From assembly GCA_015056395.1 (NCBI GenBank), contig SVGK01000005.1:1-32004 (forward strand): 32,004 nt of DNA. Direction: 5' to 3'. How positions within the stretch are numbered: position 1 is the first letter of the stretch; each line of letters begins with the position of its first letter. Made by a program: the position numbers and the translations under genes. This DNA comes from Clostridiales bacterium (GTDB lineage Bacteria; Bacillota; Clostridia; Christensenellales; Aristaeellaceae). The notes under the pieces were generated by a model. The model was not told the origin of the DNA and searched no databases. It saw only the letters and a program-made list of their open reading frames with translations. Below, in pieces: positions 15,422 to 23,939 of the stretch.

Positions 15422-16039
15422 TCAGGGCTCCACGTAGCCCAGCTCTATGTACAGCCAGTAGTACTCGTCGTACAGCCCGCAGCAGGCGTCCATGCCCATG
15501 TTCGCGCTGAACGCCTTTTGCATGACCGCGGTCCACGAGCCGTATTTCTCGTACAGCTCGTCGGGCGTCGGCCCCTCTTCATGGCCGTAGGTCTCCAGAT
15601 TGCTCTGCTTGACGGCCTCGAGTCCCTCCGGATCGTCGTCATAGGACGCAAGGCGCAGGCGGTTGCGCTCCTCGGAGACGGCTTTTGCCATCTCCTCGAT
15701 CGAGGCTCCTTCATCGCGCATCCGATAGAGTATGTCCGTCATGGAATCCATCGACTCGTGGTAGGCCCTGCGCTCCGCCTGCGCTTCCGCCACGAATGCG
15801 GGATCTGTCCAGTCGTAGTCCGCGTAGGCGCCCAGGCGCTGGGACTGCGGATCGGGAGAGAAACCGTACACGGCGTCGGGGTCTTCGACGATATCCGCCA
15901 TGGCCTCCGCGTTCTCTCTGGGATCGTGCACATACGCAAAGCCGCCGTCCTGCGGCGCGGGGGCTATGCCCTCCGCGGCGGCGAGCAGACAGAGGAGAAG
16001 TGTCATAAGCACAAGTGACGAATAGATGATCCTTTTCAT
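15422..16039 (-). CDS. Exported protein of unknown function
   Basis: This 205-residue protein has a signal sequence (MKRIIYSSLVLMTLLLCLLAAAEG) and an acidic, Tyr- and Glu-rich mature part. A central helical stretch (about residues 85-125) is followed by a region ending in a Cys pair (MDACCGLYDEYYWLY) near the C-terminus. No family is recognised. ATG 16039 is preceded by AAAGGAG and overlaps the stop of a tiny upstream frame (ATGA). It lies between a CorA-like transporter gene and a dehydratase gene on the same strand. Confidence 0.8.
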   Translation of the reverse strand: MKRIIYSSLVLMTLLLCLLAAAEGIAPAPQDGGFAYVHDPRENAEAMADIVEDPDAVYGFSPDPQSQRLGAYADYDWTDPAFVAEAQAERRAYHESMDSMTDILYRMRDEGASIEEMAKAVSEERNRLRLASYDDDPEGLEAVKQSNLETYGHEEGPTPDELYEKYGSWTAVMQKAFSANMGMDACCGLYDEYYWLYIELGYVEP

Positions 16040-16194
16040 GGATATGGCTCCTTTCCGGTTCTGGATACAGGTGCGGTCCCGTTCAGTGCCTTCAGGTGCG
16101 TCCTCGTGAACAGGCCGAAGCGCACATCCAGCGCAAGCAGCAGGAATACTGCGCAGGCGATCAGCTCATAGCGGAACACCTCGAGATATATCAC
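16036..16194 (-). CDS. Tiny membrane protein, GTG start (tentative)
   Basis: This is a 52-codon frame starting with GTG at 16194, which overlaps the CorA stop (GTGA), and ending with a TGA that overlaps the ATG of the exported protein gene (ATGA). It encodes one hydrophobic helix (LIACAVFLLLAL) followed by a basic tail (FTRTHLKALNG). The overlaps on both sides are typical of translational coupling. The ribosome binding site is weak (AAGAAG within the CorA end), so it may be an untranslated spacer. Nothing can be said about function. Confidence 0.4.
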   Translation of the reverse strand: MIYLEVFRYELIACAVFLLLALDVRFGLFTRTHLKALNGTAPVSRTGKEPYP

Positions 16195-17102
16195 ATCCAC
16201 TTCTTCTTTTTGAACCAGATCAGGCACACGATCACGATCGCCACGGAGATCAGTATCACCACGGGATAGCTGTACTTCCATTCGAGCTCCGGCATATAGC
16301 GGAAGTTCATGCCGTACCAGCCCGCGATGAGCGTAAGCGGCAGGAAGATCGACGTGACGACGGTCAGCACGGTCATTATGCGGTTCTGCCTGACGTCCAG
16401 CTGCGACTGCATCAGGTCGCGCAGCTGCATCACATATTCGCGCTGGCCGGTGACCATGTCCTGCAGGCGCGTGACGCGCTCGGTGAACAGGTGGAAGTAG
16501 CGCAGGTTCTCCTCGCGGAAGAAGCCGTTCTCGTTCTCTTCGAGCTCCTGCCCAAGGTCGATCAGCTGCTCGTAGTGCACGCGCAGGTCCAGCAGGTCGC
16601 CGCGTATGTCGTTCATTTCCTTGGGGTATGCTTCGACCTCGCCGCGCAGTATGGCCTCCTCGATCAGGTTCAGACGGTGTTCGGACCTTTCGAGCAGCTG
16701 CAGGTCGCGGCTGATGGTCAGCTCCAACAGGTCGTAGAGGAAGCGCTCGAGGCTGGGAAGCCGCCACTTCTTCCTGCGGTTGATCGCGTCCAGGAGCCCG
16801 GCGACATAGTCCGTGTCGTCCACCAGCACCACGCCCTTCTCGTCCAGCGCGAACGAGAAGCCGTGGCGCGGCCCGCCGATGTCATCGCGGTCCGGTATTG
16901 ACATGGTGCCCGTCAGAGAGTCCAGGTTGACGACCGCCTTCGTCTCCTGCGCCGCGTCCATATCCATGTCGATCTCCATGTCGAAGCGCTCGCGCGCATC
17001 GAGCCACTCCTGCGCGGTCAGCAACGCGACGTACTGGCAGCCGCCCGCCCGCACGTCCTCCCACGCGCAGGGCGTCAGGGACTCTTTGATCAGATAGTAC
17101 AT
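16191..17102 (-). CDS. corA: CorA family Mg2+/divalent cation transporter
   Basis: This is a 303-residue inner-membrane channel protein. The N-terminal two-thirds is the cytoplasmic domain with long acidic helices. Two membrane helices lie at about 245-263 (TSIFLPLTLIAGWY) and 278-297 (YPVVILISVAIVIVCLIWF). The family's GMN selectivity motif is at residues 264-266 (YGMNF), and the basic tail KKKKWM is typical. The frame is open upstream, but ATG 17102 (MYYLIKESL) has GGAG 7 bases before it and lies downstream of a promoter. It is the first gene of a minus-strand operon. Ion preference (Mg2+, Co2+, Ni2+) cannot be told. Confidence 0.93.
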   Translation of the reverse strand: MYYLIKESLTPCAWEDVRAGGCQYVALLTAQEWLDARERFDMEIDMDMDAAQETKAVVNLDSLTGTMSIPDRDDIGGPRHGFSFALDEKGVVLVDDTDYVAGLLDAINRRKKWRLPSLERFLYDLLELTISRDLQLLERSEHRLNLIEEAILRGEVEAYPKEMNDIRGDLLDLRVHYEQLIDLGQELEENENGFFREENLRYFHLFTERVTRLQDMVTGQREYVMQLRDLMQSQLDVRQNRIMTVLTVVTSIFLPLTLIAGWYGMNFRYMPELEWKYSYPVVILISVAIVIVCLIWFKKKKWM

Positions 17103-17147
17103 GTTCGTTCTCCGTCGAGATTGCTGTGGTGTTCGGTTGCTGTTATC

Positions 17148-17176
17148 ATCATACTCCAGTTTATGTATCCCGTAAA
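17148..17176 (-). promoter_or_regulatory. Promoter of the corA operon
   Basis: TTTACG at 17176-17171, 17 bases, TATGAT at 17153-17148 on the minus strand, 46 bases before the corA start. The -35 match is modest. Confidence 0.6.
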
Positions 17177-17255
17177 CGACACTCATCAAATTTAACAAAT
17201 GCGGAGCACCTGATGTGATCGGGCCCTGGTATGGCTTTCGTCTTTGCTTAAGTGG

Positions 17256-17301
17256 ACATAAAGAGCCCGCCCATACCCTGCTTATGCAGGGAAAGGCGGG
17301 C
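17256..17301 (-). terminator. Terminator of the large LRR protein gene
   Basis: GCCCGCC at 17265-17271 pairs with GGCGGGC at 17295-17301, with an inner stem CCCTGC/GCAGGG. On the minus strand it is followed by TCTTTATG. It lies 20 bases after the stop at 17322. Confidence 0.8.
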
Positions 17302-17321
17302 GCGTGAAGACAGCGGGATCA

Positions 17322-20300
17322 TTATCCGTTTACGATGACCAGCCTGTCCGTACAGCCTTCGAACGCGGTGCCATCTATGCTCGTCACGCTGTCCGGCAGC
17401 ACCACAGCCACGAGGTTCGGGCAGTCGGCGAAGGCGCGCGGTCCGATGGATGTGACGCCTGCGGGTACCACGATCATCTGTGCATGAACGCCCAGGAACG
17501 CTTCCTCGCCTATCACGCCGAGACCGGAGGGAAGCGTAAGTACCTTGCCGCGGTCGACCACCGCGATGCGATGTTCGCCGCCCCAGCCGGGTTCGTGCCC
17601 CTGGCTCCATACGCTCACACCGGCTGAATATACAGTGCCCGCTTCGAGCGCTTTTCCTTCGTAGAAACCTTCGATGATGTAGGTGCCCGGTTCATCGTAA
17701 TCATGGTCGAGTATCCATTCAACCTCATCCTCCATTGACACCTTGTACCATTCGACATTCTCCGAATACCCGAAACTGAATTCGATATCGTCGCCGTACC
17801 AGACGATCGAGGGGAAGTGCTGCTCGGGCGCTGTAAGCGGACCAGCGGAGGTCGTCTCAACGATATAGCTCTGTCCGGTCGCGGACCACACGCCGCCAAA
17901 CATGGCCTGTGCGTAGACGGTATGGTCGACATTGGACCACCACCAGAGTGTCCCCTCGCCGTGTTCGCCGTCGAAGTACAGCTCGCTGTCCCAATACCCG
18001 TCGGGCGTGACCGCGATGACGCGGATCTGCTCCGCGCCGGGGGCGTCGACCGTGAAGGGCAGGTCCTGGCCTATGGGGACGGTGAGGGCGGAGAGGGAGA
18101 GGGTGACTCGGGTATCGGGGGACTGTCCGTCTGACCATACCGCATGGAGTACGGTGCCTCCGTTGGGTATGGTGATCGGTTCGGGAAGAACATCGCCGTC
18201 TTTTTTGCTGCTCCATCCGCAAAAGATCATTCCCGGTCGTTCTGGCACGAGGGAGGGAATCTCGTCGCCTTGCTGTCCCATGATGAATCCGATCAGATCG
18301 TCTCCGGAATAGTACAATACGGGGAATTCGTTATACGTGAATCCCTGTCGCCTGATCTCATCCGATGCCGGTCCCTGCTCAGGTCCATAGAAGACGCAGG
18401 TACTTGGTATGAACTGCCACCAGTTTGATTCGAAAGTATCCAGTGCTTCTGAGACGAAGATGGTCGAGATGGTATAGGGATGACCTGCGTTATGTGTGAA
18501 TCTGAATGAATGTGATGTGATGGCGGTACAATTGTCGGACAGTATCAACGTATCATCCGTTCTTGCTCTGGGGACTGCGATCAATCTGCCGTCGGTTGAG
18601 TAGAGCGCATTGTCAAATTCATAGAAATGCTTGTTTTCCGGGTCGACGAATATAGATTGCAGGCAGTATGCATAGTCAAATGCGCTTACATCGATTGATG
18701 TGACGGAGGATGGAATGTACACAACTGTCGTGCCATAGTCGATACAACTGCTGGGAAGAGTTGTGACCCCGTCGGGGATCTCCAGCACAGTTGCGCCATC
18801 GGGATGATAATAGGAGCCAAGAACTCCATTGTCAACAGTCAGATAATCGGCAGACCATTGTGCATACAAGGTCGTTTCTTTAGCTGGCATAGTAAACTCG
18901 ATGCCTGCGGGCATAAGTGCGTTTTTGTCAGTTTCAAGATACCAGCCCTGGAACGTCATCCCATCCCTTCCTTTTGGTGCGAACAGCGCAAATGTCTGTC
19001 CGGCAGGTAGGTTCCAATCGTCTGATTCCTTGCCGTGGACGCTTTCAAAGTGAAGGGTATACAGTTGAGTGTTTACGGGAATGCTTATGCTTGATATGAT
19101 GCGGCGATGAATCGCGGGATTCGTCTCATTGTATGTGAAGGCCTCGTCGGCAATTGTCGTATCGGCCGGTATGGAAAGGTCGCAGAGCGAATAACAGTAC
19201 GAAAACGAATGGTAGCCGATTTCCGGCGTTCCATCGGCGATCTCCAGCGATTCGAGCGCGTACAGCCTTTCAAAATTCATCAGGCCCTCGATTGCACCAA
19301 TTTCAATGTCTTTCAGACGATAACATTTGATCAAATTGACGCTTTCCACGTCGCCAACAGTGATCGCATCCAGAGTAGGGCAGTCTTCCAACCATAACGC
19401 GCCCATTCTCTCACTGTTATTGATAATAACGGTATCCATAGCTCCTTTTATGGTGATGTCGTTGCATTTACGGCAATTGATGATGACCTCCGACAGCATC
19501 GGAGATTCGATCTCGATGCTCCCATTGATCGTGTCGGCATTTATGTTGACGGATGTAAAGTATTGGCCGACAAGGCAGATGTCCCCATTGATCGTTTCCG
19601 CGTCGATCACGACACTCTTAGCACCGGAATACAGCGCACCCGAATTCAATGTCAAAGTGTCACTGTGGATCGTCAGACTGTCCAGACCGAAGGTGTCTAC
19701 AAAAGCGAATTCATCGATTTCTGAAACGGTGAGATCCAGATTTCTGAGCGATGAGCACTTTGCAAACGCATATGTACCGATTTGTTGAAGTGGAACATCG
19801 ATACTGACACTTTCAAGGTTTGAACATCCATAGAAACAATAACGCGGTACCGTTCTGACTGCTGAAGGCCAAGAGAGACTGGTCAAACCAGAATCAGAGA
19901 AAGCAGAATCGCCAACGGATACTATGCCCTCAGGAAGTGATAAAGAAGTCAGAGATTTACAATTTGAAAACATGTATTCATCAACAATTTTCAACGACGA
20001 AGGTAAAACGACGTTTCTCAATGAAATGTCAGATGTGAAGCGCGGCACATCCTGTGCGGATTCCGAAAGCTTCACTGACACCAGATTAGGGCAGTTGTGG
20101 TATGAACCGCATTGAATCATATTGTCATTGCACGTCACGGTCCTTAGGTAATAACAGTTGGGATATCCGCTCGTGCCGACGACCATATCACCGAATACGA
20201 GATTCGTCGTATGACTGCCGGATTGGTCGCCATACGCGACATAGAGGGGATAACTTGCGTAGTTTCCTGTCCATATCCCTTTGAAGGCAGAGGCCTCTGT

Positions 20301-22337
20301 GGTATTGCCTGCTTCGACGAGCTTGTCATAGATAGTACTCAAGTAATACTGCTGCGGATCGTTTCCGTACGCATGGATCCTGCAGACCTCTTGGCCATCA
20401 AACTCCATAAGCCCCAGATACCAGACGTTGTAGGGCCTTATATACCAGTTTGTCGTTGCCGGAAGATCAGAATCCTTCTCCCAATCAGCGGTCAATGTTT
20501 TGTAGCCAGACCAATCTATAGGTTGGTTGTATGTGTCAAAGGGGAATCTGTTTCCGTCTTCGTCGATCCAGCCTTTGAAGCCATACCCCGGACGGACCAT
20601 ATTCCAATCATGACCTCTGCAGTCATAATATGTATCATACATCGAGAGATCGACGATGATGGGTTCGACTCCCGATATAGCCGGGTCCATGATCAGACCG
20701 CGTTGACGCGTGCATTGATCTGTGCGGCGGTATTCGCCATAGCGACTCACTTCAAAATGGCCGGTCTCACCGTTTTCCAGCTCTGCCCCGTTACAATAAA
20801 ACTTCGTATCAAAGCGGGCATTTTCCCATTCCTTGGTGATGTATACGGATGTGACCATTCCGGCTGTGACGCCAGCATGTACGCCAAACCCCAGATCCCA
20901 TTCATTCGACCAGTAATATTTGTAGTCTACAAATTTGAATTTCGAATCCTTCTTAAGGTTCCTCAAGAACGGGATAGCAGTCACATCCAAACCCGGCGTG
21001 AGCGTGACCTGCGTACGCCAGACGGCATCGTTGGTCACGTCGATGCAGTTCTTGGTTCCTTCGAATTCCTCAACGGTGCTTGATACGACCTCGCGCTTCC
21101 AGGACGGACCTGTGACAACTTCGAGTAGCGTTACACACTCAAGAAAATCGGCGGAGATTCCAAAGTTGATGGCGATCTCTTCGCCATGGTTCTGAATAAT
21201 TTGGGTGTAGCCCGCTTCAGGTGAACGATACAGATTCGTCCATGTTCCTGTCGCATCGTTATAAGAGAACCCCATGTGACCATTGTTGAACACAATGCTC
21301 TTAGTGCTGCTGTCGGTATTCGTGAGCTGCAGCATTGCGAACAACTTAAGGCTGAACTTTGTAGGCCCCAGCGGAATGGGGCAGGAACCGATCTCAATCT
21401 CATGAACGCCATTGTCAAACCATATACGTTCCTTTGCTTGTCCGATTTCCAACTCTACTGCGAAATCTGTTTCGAATCGAATCGATTCGATGAATTGCTG
21501 CGATGCATCGATCACCGGTGCATCCTCGCGCAGGGAATGAAAAGGTATTCCAAGCATTCCCATAAAACCGGCGGTATTGACACGGATCTCAAAGTCTGTG
21601 TTGAAAACGTGGATGCGGCCATTCAATCCAAACAGGTTTTTCAGTACATCGATTATATGTCTATCGGTATTCGTGTATTCCGCTACTGCGACGCCGTCTT
21701 CCCAATGTATGCTTCCGTTTCCGCCTCTCGAGGCGTGGTCCACGCGGATGATGATTTCGTCGTAAGTATACATGGGATCCAACTCGACAACCGTTGCGAT
21801 GGATCTGCCATCCGAATTGGTTAACGTTGAGATCTGCCATGCTGTATTCTTCTCTGGGACGTACAGCAGCTGGGCTGGCTGCAACATTCTTCCAAGGGCA
21901 GGGCTCAAACTGTAACGGTCAGACGACATGATATAGTAATCGCTTCCGGTGAGGTCGACGACGACGTCGGAAAAATCCAGATCCGAAAGATCCACCGCAT
22001 GATAACCGTGCGCCTCTGCCCAATCCAGGACCGGAGCGCCATGCTTTGCCTTGATGCGCACGCCAGAAGCGATGCAGCCATCACTGAAATCAATCAGGGC
22101 GACTGGTACCGTGACGCTTTGGGCTGATGACGGTATGGCATCCTGATCAATTCCCATTACATAATGATCTCTGAGTTTCTCCGGGATCGAAGGATTGTTG
22201 TTCGTCCCCCTGTACTCCGTGATGTGGGCAAACCCCTCGTCGTCCACGCGATAGCTCCATTCCTCTGCGGCCAGGGCGCATACGGTCAGGGCAATTACGC
22301 TTGAGACCAGCAGCAGAGCGATCAACAGCTTTTTCAT
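17322..22337 (-). CDS. Giant exported protein with BspA-type leucine-rich repeats and InlB-B repeats
   Basis: This 1671-residue protein has a signal peptide (MKKLLIALLLVSSVIALTVC-ALAAEE). The first ~560 residues are beta-rich with no recognised family. InlB-B/Listeria-Bacteroides-type repeats (GWxx...G...TL-A-W pattern) occur near 570-620, 1110-1162 and 1360-1405. BspA-like LRR_5 repeats (pattern LTSLSLPEGIVSVGDSAF) occupy about 700-1090, 1166-1260 and the last ~80 residues. No LPXTG, SLH or C-terminal membrane anchor is seen, so it is probably secreted or held non-covalently. Such proteins often mediate adhesion to hosts, mucin or other bacteria. The frame is open upstream to 23165, but ATG 22337 has GAGG and a signal peptide, and the upstream part crosses two promoters and a riboswitch. 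Codons between ~18.3 and 22.3 kb are AT-rich, unlike the C-terminal 300 residues. Confidence 0.9.
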   Translation of the reverse strand: MKKLLIALLLVSSVIALTVCALAAEEWSYRVDDEGFAHITEYRGTNNNPSIPEKLRDHYVMGIDQDAIPSSAQSVTVPVALIDFSDGCIASGVRIKAKHGAPVLDWAEAHGYHAVDLSDLDFSDVVVDLTGSDYYIMSSDRYSLSPALGRMLQPAQLLYVPEKNTAWQISTLTNSDGRSIATVVELDPMYTYDEIIIRVDHASRGGNGSIHWEDGVAVAEYTNTDRHIIDVLKNLFGLNGRIHVFNTDFEIRVNTAGFMGMLGIPFHSLREDAPVIDASQQFIESIRFETDFAVELEIGQAKERIWFDNGVHEIEIGSCPIPLGPTKFSLKLFAMLQLTNTDSSTKSIVFNNGHMGFSYNDATGTWTNLYRSPEAGYTQIIQNHGEEIAINFGISADFLECVTLLEVVTGPSWKREVVSSTVEEFEGTKNCIDVTNDAVWRTQVTLTPGLDVTAIPFLRNLKKDSKFKFVDYKYYWSNEWDLGFGVHAGVTAGMVTSVYITKEWENARFDTKFYCNGAELENGETGHFEVSRYGEYRRTDQCTRQRGLIMDPAISGVEPIIVDLSMYDTYYDCRGHDWNMVRPGYGFKGWIDEDGNRFPFDTYNQPIDWSGYKTLTADWEKDSDLPATTNWYIRPYNVWYLGLMEFDGQEVCRIHAYGNDPQQYYLSTIYDKLVEAGNTTEASAFKGIWTGNYASYPLYVAYGDQSGSHTTNLVFGDMVVGTSGYPNCYYLRTVTCNDNMIQCGSYHNCPNLVSVKLSESAQDVPRFTSDISLRNVVLPSSLKIVDEYMFSNCKSLTSLSLPEGIVSVGDSAFSDSGLTSLSWPSAVRTVPRYCFYGCSNLESVSIDVPLQQIGTYAFAKCSSLRNLDLTVSEIDEFAFVDTFGLDSLTIHSDTLTLNSGALYSGAKSVVIDAETINGDICLVGQYFTSVNINADTINGSIEIESPMLSEVIINCRKCNDITIKGAMDTVIINNSERMGALWLEDCPTLDAITVGDVESVNLIKCYRLKDIEIGAIEGLMNFERLYALESLEIADGTPEIGYHSFSYCYSLCDLSIPADTTIADEAFTYNETNPAIHRRIISSISIPVNTQLYTLHFESVHGKESDDWNLPAGQTFALFAPKGRDGMTFQGWYLETDKNALMPAGIEFTMPAKETTLYAQWSADYLTVDNGVLGSYYHPDGATVLEIPDGVTTLPSSCIDYGTTVVYIPSSVTSIDVSAFDYAYCLQSIFVDPENKHFYEFDNALYSTDGRLIAVPRARTDDTLILSDNCTAITSHSFRFTHNAGHPYTISTIFVSEALDTFESNWWQFIPSTCVFYGPEQGPASDEIRRQGFTYNEFPVLYYSGDDLIGFIMGQQGDEIPSLVPERPGMIFCGWSSKKDGDVLPEPITIPNGGTVLHAVWSDGQSPDTRVTLSLSALTVPIGQDLPFTVDAPGAEQIRVIAVTPDGYWDSELYFDGEHGEGTLWWWSNVDHTVYAQAMFGGVWSATGQSYIVETTSAGPLTAPEQHFPSIVWYGDDIEFSFGYSENVEWYKVSMEDEVEWILDHDYDEPGTYIIEGFYEGKALEAGTVYSAGVSVWSQGHEPGWGGEHRIAVVDRGKVLTLPSGLGVIGEEAFLGVHAQMIVVPAGVTSIGPRAFADCPNLVAVVLPDSVTSIDGTAFEGCTDRLVIVNG

Positions 22338-22461
22338 CGCAGATACCTCGCAATTCGATTCGGATGGGAAGTAAGTGATCGGAGAGACAATATGCTGATG
22401 AGAGAAGCATCCAAATACGTGCATCCGGTCGGTCAAATATTTGTCACAATACGATGCATAG

Positions 22462-22490
22462 AGTATACCATCATTGTTATGACACTTCAA
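22462..22490 (-). promoter_or_regulatory. Promoter of the large LRR protein gene
   Basis: TTGAAG at 22490-22485, 17 bases, TATACT at 22467-22462 on the minus strand. This gives a leader of about 118 bases before ATG 22337, in which no known riboswitch was recognised. Confidence 0.75.
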
Positions 22491-22614
22491 GAGCATATAG
22501 GCTTTCGTTAAAAAAGTCGTCTGCCAGGACACAAGACCATGCTTGATGCATAAGAATAACCTGTCGAGCAGGTGAAATAGAGACGAAATCATGCACACAT
22601 TGGGGAAATCCTCA

Positions 22615-22643
22615 TTGACCCCCGTCCCCGCAAGTGCTATAAT
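22615..22643 (+). promoter_or_regulatory. Promoter of the cobalamin-riboswitch unit
   Basis: TTGACC at 22615-22620, 17 bases, TATAAT at 22638-22643. The transcript would start near 22650 and so contain the whole aptamer. Confidence 0.88.
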
Positions 22644-22649
22644 ATCCTT

Positions 22650-22900
22650 GAGGCCGTCCAAAGGACGGCAAATCATCCACACAAGGGACAAAGGGTGCGC
22701 GTCATCCCGCACATGCGGGACCGGGACGCGAGAATAGGGAAGCGGGTGCGATCCCCGCGCGAACTCGTCACCGTGAAGGGAGAGAGACTGTGCGATACGC
22801 GCCACTGGCGAAAGCCGGGAAGGCCGCGCAGGCTCGCCTGATCCCCAAGCCGGGAGACCTGCCCTCTGTCGACATGGAGACCGGCCACGAGACACTGGCC
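22650..22900 (+). promoter_or_regulatory. Cobalamin (B12) riboswitch aptamer
   Basis: Characteristic blocks appear in order. AGGGAAGCGGGTGCGATCCC is near 22736-22755. GCCACTG is at 22801-22807. GCCGGGAAGGC is at 22814-22824. The B12 box AAGCCGGGAGACCTGCC is at 22847-22863. Conserved hairpins lie between them (for example CCCGCACATGCGGG near 22716). In such RNAs cobalamin binding normally turns the downstream gene off. The 3' limit is approximate. Confidence 0.95.
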
Positions 22901-22957
22901 GGCGCCGCAGCGTCGTAAACGCACGGGCAGCACTTGCCCCTGCGTTCATGTCCTGTG

Positions 22958-22997
22958 CTCCTGTCGGCTGCGTCCCAACGTGGAAAATCGACAGGAG
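22958..22997 (+). promoter_or_regulatory. Shine-Dalgarno-sequestering hairpin (riboswitch expression platform)
   Basis: CTCCTGTCG at 22958-22966 is perfectly complementary to CGACAGGAG at 22989-22997, which contains the ribosome binding site of the chelatase gene (ATG at 23009). No T-run terminator lies between the aptamer and the gene. Control is therefore probably at translation initiation, with competing stems at 22881-22902 and around 22918-22946. Confidence 0.7.
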
Positions 22998-23008
22998 GAG
23001 AGGGACCC

Positions 23009-23932
23009 ATGAAGAAACTGCTTGCACTGATACTAGCGCTGACGCTCGGCCTGACATGCGCATTTGCGCTGGCCGAGGACGAGGAGAACTACGAGACCGG
23101 CGACGCGTCGCTGGACGATGCGCGCAACCAGGACGACATCGGCGAGAAGGAGCTGCTGGTCGCATCGTTCGGCACGTCCTTCAACGACAGCCGCAGGCTC
23201 ACCATAGGCGGCATCGAGTCCGCATTGGAGTCGGCCATGCCGGACTACAGCGTGCGCCGCGGCTTCACCAGCCAGATCATCATCGACCATGTGCTCTCCC
23301 GCGACGGCGTTGAGATCGACAACATCGCCGCTGCGCTCGAGCGCGCGGAGAACAACGGCGTCAAGGTGCTGGTCGTGCAGCCCACGCACCTGATGGACGG
23401 CTTCGAATACACTGACCTGGTGAACGAGATCGCCGAGCACGCGGATGCCTTCGAGGCGGTCAGCGTGGGCCAGCCGCTGCTGTCCACCGACGAGGACTTC
23501 GCGCGCGTCGCGGAGGCGATCGTCGAGGCGACCGCGGAGTACGACGACGGGCAGACCGCCATCGTGTTCATGGGACACGGCACCGAGGCGGACTCCAACG
23601 CCGTCTATGAAAAGATGCAGGGCGTGCTCGCCGACATGGACAAGGCCAACTACTACATCGGCACCGTCGAGGCGGAGCCTTCCGTGGAAGACGTGATCGC
23701 GGCGATAAAGGACAAGGGCTACAAGCGCGTGGTGCTGCGCCCCATGATGGTGGTCGCGGGCGACCATGCCAACAACGACATGGCGGGCGACGAGGAGGAC
23801 TCCTGGAAGACACTGTTCGCCAACGAGGGCTACGAGGTCGTGACCGTGCTGGAAGGCCTTGGCCAGATCCCCGCGATACAGCAGCTCTACGTCGAACACG
23901 CGCAGGCCGCGGCCGCGTCTGTCGAGGGGTGA
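23009..23932 (+). CDS. cbiK: Exported sirohydrochlorin cobaltochelatase (CbiK-like)
   Basis: This 307-residue protein has a signal peptide (MKKLLALILALTLGLTCAFA-LAEDE) and an acidic linker to ~46, then a CbiK/HemH-type two-lobed chelatase. Start of domain: ELLVASFGTSFNDSR. The metal- and tetrapyrrole-binding residues of CbiK are all present: H190 (FMGHG), E221 (GTVEAEP) and H253 (AGDHANNDMAGD). Classical CbiK inserts Co2+ into sirohydrochlorin in the cytoplasm. An exported version parallels the periplasmic CbiK of Desulfovibrio and may serve metal or tetrapyrrole capture. ATG 23009 follows GGAGGAGAGG. It is under a cobalamin riboswitch, and the next gene starts 8 bases later. Confidence 0.9.
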   Translation: MKKLLALILALTLGLTCAFALAEDEENYETGDASLDDARNQDDIGEKELLVASFGTSFNDSRRLTIGGIESALESAMPDYSVRRGFTSQIIIDHVLSRDGVEIDNIAAALERAENNGVKVLVVQPTHLMDGFEYTDLVNEIAEHADAFEAVSVGQPLLSTDEDFARVAEAIVEATAEYDDGQTAIVFMGHGTEADSNAVYEKMQGVLADMDKANYYIGTVEAEPSVEDVIAAIKDKGYKRVVLRPMMVVAGDHANNDMAGDEEDSWKTLFANEGYEVVTVLEGLGQIPAIQQLYVEHAQAAAASVEG

Positions 23933-23939
23933 TGGACAT

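Noticed and set aside
22338-22455. Second riboswitch in the LRR gene leader
   Set aside because: The 118-base leader shows no recognisable aptamer core and no terminator hairpin.
22500-22614. Possible small gene or RNA between the LRR and B12 promoters
   Set aside because: No open frame with a ribosome binding site and no convincing stem-terminator was seen. It appears to be plain intergenic DNA.
22338-23165. Upstream extension of the LRR protein frame to 23165
   Set aside because: The frame is open but crosses the LRR promoter, the B12 promoter, the riboswitch and the start of the chelatase gene. A signal peptide with a ribosome binding site at 22337 marks the true start.
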